Of a stretch of DNA of 5,892 bases, positions 1 to 5,432 are shown in pieces (the first letter of the stretch is position 1; every line of letters begins with the position of its first letter). Position numbers and translations under genes: made by a program. The notes beneath the pieces are model-generated. The model did not search any database. It was not told the DNA's origin and worked only from the letters and a program-made list of their open reading frames with translations. Source of the stretch: an uncultured Veillonella sp. (GTDB taxonomy: Bacteria > Bacillota > Negativicutes > Veillonellales > Veillonellaceae). Location: NCBI RefSeq assembly GCF_900545205.1, contig NZ_UQYC01000093.1, positions 1 to 5,892 of the forward strand. The letters run 5' to 3'.

Positions 1-787
1 CACTATGGCCTACACCAGAAAGGACAACCGTCGTATCAATGCGCTCATCGCCATTAACTTCAACACCAACGATTCGGTCATTTTCAATAAACAAATCAGT
101 TACTTTGGCACCGAATCTAACTTCACCACCCCATTCGATAATGCGTTCACGCATAGCTTTCACCATGGTGCGCAACTTATCTGTACCTACGTGAGGTTTA
201 TGTTTATACAAGATTTCTTCTGGAGCGCCAAACTCTACAAAATATTTGGAGATTTCATGCAATCTTGGATGTGTAACGCGAGTTGTCAGTTTACCATCAG
301 AGAAGGTACCTGCACCACCCTCGCCAAATTGTACATTGGATTCAGGCTTGAATACGCCCTCCTTCCAAAACGTTTCTACATCTTGGCTACGAGTATCAAC
401 GTCTTGACCTCGTTCAAGAACGATTGGACGGTACCCTTCACGAGCTAAATAAAAGGCAGCTAGCATCCCAGCAGGACCAAAGCCCATCACTACAGGGCGA
501 TGTGCTAAAGGCACATTACCATAAACAATAGGTTCTGGATCCTCTGGAGTAAATACAGATACATCCTTTTGTTTACCTAGTTTTTTCATGATTTGAGCTT
601 CCTTATGGACCTCAACAAACAAGGTATACACAAATACAATATTCGGTTTTTTACGAGCATCTACAGCACGTCGTACAACATGAATCGTATCAATAGCGCC
701 TCGCAATTGGGGATATTTCTTTTCTACAATATCCTTTATATCCGACTTGACCGTAACAGCCACGCGGAGATTTATTATTCTAATCAT
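1..787 (-). CDS. NAD(P)/FAD-dependent oxidoreductase, COG2509 type (3' end beyond window)
   Basis: This is an uninterrupted reading frame of 262 codons running off the left edge, so the C-terminal part is missing. Family members are usually around 450-540 residues. The ATG at 787 is preceded by AGGAAAG at the right distance. After about 95 N-terminal residues there is a dinucleotide-binding fold with VVMGFGPAG (residues 99-107) and an acidic strand end LERG (124-127). These are followed by the family-typical FGEGGAGTFSDGKL (154-167). Residues 225-262 carry the strand and glycine-containing segment expected of the FAD domain. The substrate of this family is not established, so I give no specific reaction. 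Such genes commonly sit between cdaR and glmM in Firmicutes, which fits the position here. A hairpin and a 150-base leader separate it from cdaR, so it may be transcribed on its own. Confidence 0.85.
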   Translation of the reverse strand, partial: MIRIINLRVAVTVKSDIKDIVEKKYPQLRGAIDTIHVVRRAVDARKKPNIVFVYTLFVEVHKEAQIMKKLGKQKDVSVFTPEDPEPIVYGNVPLAHRPVVMGFGPAGMLAAFYLAREGYRPIVLERGQDVDTRSQDVETFWKEGVFKPESNVQFGEGGAGTFSDGKLTTRVTHPRLHEISKYFVEFGAPEEILYKHKPHVGTDKLRTMVKAMRERIIEWGGEVRFGAKVTDLFIENDRIVGVEVNGDERIDTTVVLSGVGHS

Positions 788-789
788 AT

Positions 790-796
790 CTTTCCT
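790..796 (-). promoter_or_regulatory. ribosome binding site of the FAD dehydrogenase gene
   Basis: The minus strand reads AGGAAAG just before the ATG at 787. It supports that start for a gene that has no in-frame upstream neighbour to couple to. Confidence 0.7.
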
Positions 797-836
797 ATTT
801 CGGCTCCCTTTTGGGGCAGCTTATATCATTATTATT

Positions 837-877
837 TGACCTAAATTTCTAACAACTGACCTACAAGAAAATGGTCA
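837..877. repeat. TGACC repeat cluster in the leader of the FAD dehydrogenase gene
   Basis: TGACCTA occurs at 837-843 and again at 857-863, exactly 20 bases apart. GGTCA, the inverted form, is at 873-877 and makes a TGACC/GGTCA inverted pair with 857-861. The cluster lies between the possible -10 box and the start codon. An operator or RNA structure is conceivable, but the elements are short. Confidence 0.3.
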
Positions 878-886
878 TACACTTTT

Positions 887-892
887 ATTATA
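887..892 (-). promoter_or_regulatory. possible -10 box upstream of the FAD dehydrogenase gene
   Basis: The minus strand has a perfect TATAAT at 892-887, which would start transcription near 880 and leave a leader of about 90 bases. No good -35 is found at 16-18 bases spacing (the best is TATTAG at 915-910). The region is AT-rich, so a chance match is possible. It lies just after the terminator hairpin that follows cdaR, where a new promoter would be useful. Confidence 0.3.
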
Positions 893-933
893 CAACACTA
901 CTATAAAAGCTAATATATGAATAATAAAACAAA

Positions 934-966
934 CCCTAATAGAGTTATGAATCTACTCTATTAGGG
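934..966 (-). terminator. hairpin terminator after cdaR, possibly bidirectional
   Basis: CCCTAATAGAG (934-944) is perfectly complementary to CTCTATTAGGG (956-966), with an 11-base loop that may close by one further T-A pair. On the minus strand the stem is followed by TTTGTTTTATT, a suitable U-rich tail, and lies 53 bases after the cdaR stop. On the plus strand the stem is followed by TCTTTTTT, an even better tail, but no plus-strand gene ends here. The structure probably ends the cdaA-cdaR transcript. Confidence 0.75.
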
Positions 967-1025
967 TCTTTTTTAACTACGTATAGGGTCTTTTTAGCTA
1001 CGTATAGGGTCTTTTTAGCTACGTA
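962..1025. repeat. three tandem copies of a 21-bp unit spanning the cdaR stop codon
   Basis: Copies are at 962-983 (22 bases, one extra T and one G-to-A change), 984-1004 and 1005-1025. The last two are identical. Each begins TAGGGTCTTTTT and ends CTACGTA. The third copy contains the cdaR stop codon (minus-strand TAG at 1021-1019). Because the unit is 21 bases, each copy presents another in-frame TAG, giving three UAG codons in a row of repeats. The first copy also supplies the right arm and T-tract of the hairpin at 934-966. Local slippage duplication of the gene end is the simplest explanation. Confidence 0.9.
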
Positions 1026-1939
1026 GTTTTCTTTTGTATATCCACCTTAACATGTACAGTAGTAACATTACTATTGACACCGCTTGGCAATACTAAGTTG
1101 TAATTGCCTTGAATACCCTTCGTTGCACCGGTAAGATCAATTGGTTCTGTTTGAATTTCTGAAACAGAATCAATCATTTCTTCTCGACCAGTCACAGTTA
1201 ATTGAGTTGGTGTAACGGATATAGACTTAACTTCATACCCATCAGCTACCGTTCCCACAGTTGGTACCGTAATAGGAACCGCTTTATCTTTACGCAATAA
1301 GTTTAGTTCATATTGCGCTTGACCTTGGCTCGGATTGATGTGTACATCTAATACATTACCAGATATATCCCAGGCTTCTAACGTACTAACAGCACTAAAG
1401 TTCTTGGTTTGACCAGAGATATTAACCTTCATGACAACCTTATTTACAGCGTTAACAAGCTGTTTACGTCCAGACACAGTTACCTCTTTCGGTACAATGG
1501 TTACTGACTTGAGAGCAACATCGTCGGAGAACTTACCAATTGGAACAATTTCAACCGGTATTTTCCGCTCTGCATATTCGTCTACATTAATTGTTACAGT
1601 ATCAGGCTTAACCTCCACAAGGCTCATCCCCGCTGGAGGGGTAAATCCAATGGTTACATTATTTTGACCTGGTTTTACACCAGATGCATCAATATATGCA
1701 CGAAGATTATCTGCCTTTATAGCCATAATCGTATCGCGAGGGCCCGAAAGGACAATGCGTGCTACATCAGGTGCATCTTCTATAATATAATGGGAATCAA
1801 GATTTTGGACTTGAACAGGTACTGTATAGGTTACCTCCATCACAGGGTTCTGATCTCGCATGATAAAGAACCACATGACGATAGCCGCTAGCAATGATAA
1901 CAACTTAGCTGGCCAATTGCGTTTCAAATGTATCATCAT
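1019..1939 (-). CDS. cdaR: CdaR, YbbR-domain regulator of diadenylate cyclase CdaA
   Basis: CdaR is a membrane-anchored partner that modulates the c-di-AMP synthase CdaA. The product has a short positive N-terminus, one hydrophobic helix (about residues 11-27, ending WFFIM) and a long extracytoplasmic part. That part has YbbR-type repeats, each with a strand-G-R/K-x-x-(I/L/V) signature: LSGPRDTI, VTVSGRKQLV and LTVTGREEMI. Three repeats and 306 residues fit the family. I chose the ATG at 1939 because GGGGGG lies seven bases upstream and the codon forms an ATGA overlap with the cdaA stop. A GTG at 1960 would add seven residues but has no visible ribosome binding site. The second ATG at 1936 is also possible. 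The gene ends inside a tandem repeat and is followed by a hairpin. Co-transcription with cdaA is near certain. Confidence 0.93.
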   Translation of the reverse strand: MMIHLKRNWPAKLLSLLAAIVMWFFIMRDQNPVMEVTYTVPVQVQNLDSHYIIEDAPDVARIVLSGPRDTIMAIKADNLRAYIDASGVKPGQNNVTIGFTPPAGMSLVEVKPDTVTINVDEYAERKIPVEIVPIGKFSDDVALKSVTIVPKEVTVSGRKQLVNAVNKVVMKVNISGQTKNFSAVSTLEAWDISGNVLDVHINPSQGQAQYELNLLRKDKAVPITVPTVGTVADGYEVKSISVTPTQLTVTGREEMIDSVSEIQTEPIDLTGATKGIQGNYNLVLPSGVNSNVTTVHVKVDIQKKTT

Positions 1940-2748
1940 TTTTTTGCCCCCCATTTCCACATACCAGTAATGGTTTGACGAGGGCGTTCCATAAATGTAC
2001 GCAACGCTTCTTTAATTTGATCTTCCGGTAAATGGCGATAAATATGGCCGCCATAGGTATAGGAAATTGTCCCCGTTTCCTCACTGACCACAACAACGAC
2101 AGCATCAGTTTGTTCAGACAAACCGATGGCTGCACGGTGACGTGTACCAAGTTCAGTACTCAATGTACGATCCTCAGTTAGTGGCAATAAACAACCAGCT
2201 GCACGAATGCGACCATCGCGGATGATTAGCGCCCCATCATGAAGTGGTGTACTAGGAACGAAAATATTTTTAATTAGTTCACGGCTCAACACAGCATCAA
2301 TTAAAATGCCTGTATCAACGAAGTCATTGAGGCCCACTTCACGTTCAAAAACGATAAGTGCCCCAGTATGCTCACGAGACATAACGCGAGCCGCCGCCAT
2401 CACTTCATTGATAGCCATATCCATTTCCTCTTCGTTGACATTCTGTGCCTTACTGAAAATTCGACCACGGCCCAATTGTTCTAAAGCACGACGCAATTCC
2501 GGTTGGAATACTACAGGTAATGCGAAGAGAAGAACGGTCATACTTTGTTGCAAAATCCAATTGATAACATATAGATTCAGCAAATGACTCAATAAATTTA
2601 GAATTGCTAGCATAACAAGACCTTTCAAAAGAGAAACGGCCCGTGTATCTTTAAGCAATTTATATAAGTAATAAATACCTACGGCAACGATTAAGATATC
2701 AGCAATATCAAGAAGCCTAAAGGTATGTATAAGTGCGTCAATATGCAT
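1936..2748 (-). CDS. cdaA: CdaA, membrane diadenylate cyclase (c-di-AMP synthase)
   Basis: CdaA condenses two ATP into cyclic di-AMP, the second messenger for potassium, osmotic and cell-wall homeostasis. The 270-residue length is typical. Three hydrophobic helices occupy roughly residues 13-31, 38-60 and 62-81. They are followed by the FQPELRRALEQLGRGR linker and a cytoplasmic DAC domain. Both catalytic signatures are intact: DGA at 171-173 within PLHDGALII, and RHR at 203-205 within GTRHRAAIG. The SEET at 222-225 is also conserved in the family. The ATG at 2748 has AAGGAG eight bases upstream. The stop overlaps the start of cdaR, matching the conserved cdaA-cdaR order. A strong promoter candidate lies at 2807-2835. 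I see nothing to suggest loss of activity. Confidence 0.97.
   Translation of the reverse strand: MHIDALIHTFRLLDIADILIVAVGIYYLYKLLKDTRAVSLLKGLVMLAILNLLSHLLNLYVINWILQQSMTVLLFALPVVFQPELRRALEQLGRGRIFSKAQNVNEEEMDMAINEVMAAARVMSREHTGALIVFEREVGLNDFVDTGILIDAVLSRELIKNIFVPSTPLHDGALIIRDGRIRAAGCLLPLTEDRTLSTELGTRHRAAIGLSEQTDAVVVVVSEETGTISYTYGGHIYRHLPEDQIKEALRTFMERPRQTITGMWKWGAKK
1947..1952 (-). promoter_or_regulatory. G6 ribosome binding site of cdaR, next to an A7 run
   Basis: The minus strand reads GGGGGG followed by C and seven A's (1945-1939), the last A being the first base of the cdaR ATG. It decides the start at 1939 over the GTG at 1960. The A7 run is in the zero frame of cdaA as A AAA AAA immediately before the cdaA TGA. 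Confidence 0.6.
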
Positions 2749-2756
2749 AAAAATAG

Positions 2757-2762
2757 CTCCTT
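2757..2762 (-). promoter_or_regulatory. ribosome binding site of cdaA
   Basis: The minus strand reads AAGGAG with eight bases before the ATG at 2748. This near-perfect site fixes the cdaA start and suggests efficient translation independent of upstream genes. Confidence 0.85.
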
Positions 2763-2772
2763 ATACAAAATA

Positions 2773-2806
2773 ATAAGGTACAACCAACTACTTGGCTGTA
2801 CCTTAT
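2773..2806 (-). terminator. hairpin terminator after the molybdenum-hydroxylase maturation operon
   Basis: Positions 2773-2787 pair with 2792-2806 (ATAAGGTACA with TGTACCTTAT, then CCAA with TTGG) across one A-C mismatch and a four-base loop, giving 14 pairs. On the minus strand the stem is followed by TATTTTG, and it lies 72 bases after the stop of the short XdhC gene. The U-tract is broken by single other bases, so termination may be partial. It sits only 10 bases from the cdaA ribosome binding site. Confidence 0.7.
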
Positions 2807-2835
2807 ATTTTAACTCATTTTAGAAGCACTGTAAA
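2807..2835 (-). promoter_or_regulatory. candidate sigma-A-type promoter of cdaA-cdaR
   Basis: On the minus strand TTTACA (2835-2830) and TAAAAT (2812-2807) are separated by exactly 17 bases, each one mismatch from consensus. Transcription would begin near 2800, inside the upstream terminator stem. This is the only space available for a cdaA promoter between the short XdhC stop and the cdaA ribosome binding site. A TATAAT at 2851-2846 is an alternative -10, but its -35 is poor. Confidence 0.6.
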
Positions 2836-2878
2836 TTTATAAACAATTATAAGCTATGATTTTTCTATAGTTATGAAC

Positions 2879-3193
2879 TTAAATATTTTGTGTTTCAATC
2901 CACACATCCATCTGTCCGCCACACACCATACCTTCTTTTACAGCTACATCGTCATCTAAAAGAACTTCGATACGACGATGTGCTTCTTTTTTATTCAAGG
3001 AATCAACAGCGCTTAGGCGAATCTCATTTTCAGCACGACCACCACCGATAGTACCAAAGATAGATCCATCTGGGAATACTACCATAGATGTACCAGCCTT
3101 ACGCGGTGTAGAACCACGGGTAAATAAAATAGTAGCTACAGCTAGTGTTTCATTTTTACGAGCACTTAAATATTCAATAAACTCACGATTCAT
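2879..3193 (-). CDS. stand-alone XdhC/CoxI N-terminal-domain protein
   Basis: This 104-residue protein matches only the first domain of XdhC/CoxI proteins, which bind molybdenum cofactor and help deliver it to xanthine-dehydrogenase-type enzymes. Visible signatures are GSTPRKAG (27-34), MVVFPDG (37-43), GTIGGGRAE (47-55) and a C-terminal MVCGGQMDVWIE (89-100) with the characteristic cysteine-glycine pair. It has no Rossmann domain, which normally follows in the same chain; that domain is encoded by the gene just upstream. The ATG at 3193 overlaps the upstream stop by 11 bases, and the ribosome binding site is weak (GTGAG), so it is probably translated by coupling. It is the last gene of the operon. 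The reading frame is complete and its motifs are intact, so I regard it as a functional subunit rather than a broken gene. Confidence 0.85.
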   Translation of the reverse strand: MNREFIEYLSARKNETLAVATILFTRGSTPRKAGTSMVVFPDGSIFGTIGGGRAENEIRLSAVDSLNKKEAHRRIEVLLDDDVAVKEGMVCGGQMDVWIETQNI

Positions 3194-3911
3194 GGCTCAC
3201 TCTACCTTTCCGCAATGAGCCGCCTTTTTTACCACGCACCACTGCCAAATATTCACTAACGATAGATAATGCAATCTCCTCAGGAGTTTGTGCACCTAAG
3301 TCTAGACCAATTGGTGCATATACCATATCTAATTCTTCTTGCGTCCAACCTTGTTCACGCAATACTTCAAATGCATAATGAATGCGCTTTTGACTGCCCA
3401 TAACACCCATATAGGTTGGCAAATAATCGCGCAATTGTTCTAAGCATACATTATCATACTCATGAGCACGAGTAACAATGATAAACCCATTATATTCATC
3501 AAGAGGTAGATCATTTTTAAAGTTTTCTAACGGTAAGCATTTACGAGTTACTCGTTCGTCAAAGAATTCAGGAACTACATATTCTGGGCGGTCATCTACA
3601 ACGGTTACACGACACCCGATAAATAATAATAAATCCGTAATAGCACGGCTCACATGACCAGCACCCAATACGAGAACAGATGGATCGTTTTCTACAGGTT
3701 GTACGAAACATTCCGCTTCGCCTACCATACATAAAGAATTAAGCTTTGCTTTATCTACCATAAATCCTTCGATTGGTGTACCATACAAAACACTACCATC
3801 TTCAGCATAAATTGTCTTATCCCCTTGACGAGGGCCAGACAATACAGTAACCATCAGCGTAGTTTCTGTAATCTGAAGACGGTCTTTCATCACATCATAG
3901 ATCGTTTCCAT
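3183..3911 (-). CDS. xdhC: XdhC-family molybdenum hydroxylase maturation protein, Rossmann-domain subunit
   Basis: XdhC proteins bind the molybdenum cofactor, assist its modification and hand it to the hydroxylase. Residues 77-225 form the XdhC Rossmann domain: VLVLGAGHVS (79-88), VDDRPE (105-110), TRAHEYD (147-153), GVMGSQKR (169-176) and APIGLDLGAQTPEEIA (199-214). The first 72 residues look like a degenerate copy of the XdhC/CoxI domain (TVLSGPRQGDK then EDGSVLYG), without the GSxPR or CGG motifs. The canonical version is supplied by the next gene. I chose the ATG at 3911, with AAAGGA six bases upstream, over one at 3926 whose GGGAG is only one base away. The product is 242 residues and its start overlaps yqeB by 17 bases. 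The C-terminal tail is rich in lysine and arginine. Confidence 0.88.
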   Translation of the reverse strand: METIYDVMKDRLQITETTLMVTVLSGPRQGDKTIYAEDGSVLYGTPIEGFMVDKAKLNSLCMVGEAECFVQPVENDPSVLVLGAGHVSRAITDLLLFIGCRVTVVDDRPEYVVPEFFDERVTRKCLPLENFKNDLPLDEYNGFIIVTRAHEYDNVCLEQLRDYLPTYMGVMGSQKRIHYAFEVLREQGWTQEELDMVYAPIGLDLGAQTPEEIALSIVSEYLAVVRGKKGGSLRKGRVSHES

Positions 3912-4707
3912 CTTGATTCCTTTCATACTCCCATGCAGTAACAGCTTCTAAAACACCGCCACCAACGGCAAGGGATTTATCTGAAATACTATAACAATGA
4001 GCTTCTTCACAACGAGCATCTACATCGGCCAATTTAAAATGGTCGGATACGATGAGTCCGCTCTTAAGAATACCTCTAAGAATACCTGTAATTTTTGCCC
4101 GCACTGGCTCTTTATCTACATAACCAATGACTTCATTAGCTTGTACAGAATCGCCAATATGGCGCTTAGCTGTAAACAGACCAGCCTTTTGTGAGTGAAT
4201 AACACGTTCATGAGTATAACCACCTACATTACCGGGAATCCCCGTATTAGGCTGCGCTGGACCATCATAGATACAACGACCTAAGTAATGACCGCGCATG
4301 GTTTCAATAACAACATCCACATCATGCCCTGCAGTAAATCCAGGCCCCACACCAATGACGAGATCTGCATCATCACGTTTGGTACCAAGATTCTTTTTAC
4401 TTAAAATAGCATCTACCACAATAGCTGGCTTCAATGTATCAAGTAGCTCTTCATACGAACTAGTCACAACGGGAATAACACCTTGTGCCAACGTATCCGT
4501 AACTTCACTAAGGGCTACATGACGTGCTACAAAGCGTTCCAAAATCATTTCTCCGCGATGTACAGCATTGCCATAACATACTTCACGGCGAATCATGGTA
4601 GGAATAGCGATTTCGTTAATCACTACCGGATAGCCTGCACGTTTCAATCTATATACAGCGCCAGAAGCGATATCTCCGCCTCCACGCATAAGCACTAATG
4701 GTTTCAT
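3895..4707 (-). CDS. yqeB: YqeB/EF2563-family selenium-dependent molybdenum hydroxylase accessory protein
   Basis: YqeB proteins are phylogenetic markers of the selenium-dependent molybdenum hydroxylase system, and their biochemical role is unresolved. The 270 residues carry family features along the whole length: RGGGDIASG (8-16), VVDAILSKKNLGT (97-109) and GVGPGFTAGHDVDVVIET (119-136). There is also a lipoyl-like C-terminal segment with KEPVRAKITGILRGIL (199-214) and SDHFKLADVDAR (221-232), ending ISDKSLAVGGGVLEA (241-255). Several cysteines (44, 145, 233, 238) are present, though I cannot say which matter. The ATG at 4707 overlaps the mocA stop in an ATGA, with GTGAGG upstream, so translation is probably coupled. 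No membrane segment or signal peptide is seen, so it is presumably cytoplasmic. Confidence 0.92.
   Translation of the reverse strand: MKPLVLMRGGGDIASGAVYRLKRAGYPVVINEIAIPTMIRREVCYGNAVHRGEMILERFVARHVALSEVTDTLAQGVIPVVTSSYEELLDTLKPAIVVDAILSKKNLGTKRDDADLVIGVGPGFTAGHDVDVVIETMRGHYLGRCIYDGPAQPNTGIPGNVGGYTHERVIHSQKAGLFTAKRHIGDSVQANEVIGYVDKEPVRAKITGILRGILKSGLIVSDHFKLADVDARCEEAHCYSISDKSLAVGGGVLEAVTAWEYERNQDGNDL
3918..3923 (-). promoter_or_regulatory. ribosome binding site deciding the XdhC start
   Basis: The minus strand reads AAAGGA with a six-base spacer before the ATG at 3911. The upstream ATG at 3926 has no properly spaced site. The element lies inside the last codons of yqeB. Confidence 0.65.
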
Positions 4708-5426
4708 AATGCCTCACTTTCACGTTCTTTTAAACGCTCAAAATCATCGGGTGTATCGATATCATATCCAATATCGTCACGAATCCATAGTTTGATAACA
4801 TGATCTTTACCATCACCACGAATGATGGTCTTGCCACCTTGGTCCCCTTGGATATGTTGTAAAGATTCAAACCAATGCGAACCAAAGAGAACAGGATTTC
4901 CCGACTGATAATTCGCCCCATAATGCGGGACGACGATAGTTTTCGAATGAAAGTTATCACTAAATGCACTAATAACCTGATGTACAACATTCCCAGTCAG
5001 TAGTGGTTGATCCCCTACAGAACAAAGAATGCCATCTAGCGATATCGGTGATTTTTCTACCAAATAACGTACTCCTATCGCTATGGACAGACCCTGTCCA
5101 CGCTCAGGATGTTCATTCCGAACTACTTCGAACCCATAGCTTGTAACAATAGGTTCCAATTTTTCATGATCGTCACCAGTAACCGCTACAAAAGGTAGTT
5201 TACAGAATTCAGCAGGTTTTACATAATCTTCCCATCCACAATGAAGAGCCCCACAGACCGCATCTAAAACAGTTTTACCACGCCAGGGTAAAAGCTGCTT
5301 ATTACACCCCATGCGCTTGGATTGTCCCCCTACGAGGAGGACAATACCAATATGCAAAGGGTGACGGTCTATGGGGTCTCTCATGGGACTGAAAGCGCTA
5401 TTAGATTTTGCTTTCACATAAGTCAT
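4704..5426 (-). CDS. mocA: MocA-type molybdenum cofactor nucleotidyltransferase
   Basis: MocA transfers CMP from CTP to molybdopterin to give the cytosine dinucleotide cofactor used by xanthine-dehydrogenase-type enzymes. The nucleotidyltransferase core is visible: LVGGQSKRMG and NKQLLPW (31-48), NEHPERGQGLS (104-114), the metal-binding SVGDQP (136-141), GNPVLF (176-181), GDQGGKTII (194-202) and YDIDTPDDFERL (221-232). The first motif departs from the usual MocA LAAG, having the GG pair typical of MobA. With about 24 extra N-terminal residues, the protein is longer than the usual 190-210. The ATG at 5426 lies six bases after the yqeC stop with only a weak AGG-containing site. An ATG at 5384 would remove 14 residues but has no ribosome binding site. 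The surrounding genes favour MocA over MobA. Confidence 0.87.
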   Translation of the reverse strand: MTYVKAKSNSAFSPMRDPIDRHPLHIGIVLLVGGQSKRMGCNKQLLPWRGKTVLDAVCGALHCGWEDYVKPAEFCKLPFVAVTGDDHEKLEPIVTSYGFEVVRNEHPERGQGLSIAIGVRYLVEKSPISLDGILCSVGDQPLLTGNVVHQVISAFSDNFHSKTIVVPHYGANYQSGNPVLFGSHWFESLQHIQGDQGGKTIIRGDGKDHVIKLWIRDDIGYDIDTPDDFERLKERESEAL

Positions 5427-5432
5427 GAGTAC

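Noticed and set aside
5..844. Plus-strand open frames at 5-448 and 593-844.
   Set aside because: They lie mostly antisense to the FAD dehydrogenase frame, which has clear FAD-binding motifs and a ribosome binding site; their translations show no recognisable domain.
962..1025. Tandem repeats as a CRISPR array.
   Set aside because: Units are directly contiguous with no spacers, and no cas gene is present; they are a local duplication of the cdaR stop region.
1431..1891. Plus-strand open frames at 1431-1667 and 1664-1891.
   Set aside because: Antisense to cdaR, with unstructured composition and no ribosome binding sites worth noting.
1958..1960. GTG as the start of cdaR.
   Set aside because: It has no ribosome binding site and adds seven residues unlike a CdaR N-terminus; the ATG at 1939 has a G6 run and overlaps the cdaA stop.
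1905..2150. Minus-strand 81-codon frame.
   Set aside because: It is an out-of-frame shadow inside the cdaA DAC domain, which is intact.
2306..2587. Plus-strand frame opposite cdaA.
   Set aside because: Antisense to conserved catalytic-domain codons; low-complexity serine- and arginine-rich translation typical of shadow frames.
4065..4087. Direct repeat TAAGAATACCT at 4065-4075 and 4077-4087.
   Set aside because: It encodes the conserved GILRGIL motif of YqeB, so the repeated Gly-Ile-Leu codons explain it.
3997..4698. Plus-strand frames at 3997-4194, 4298-4522 and 4483-4698.
   Set aside because: All are antisense to yqeB, which is conserved along its whole length.
4730..4990. Minus-strand 86-codon frame.
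   Set aside because: Alternative-frame shadow within mocA, which carries the GNPVLF and GGK motifs in the true frame.
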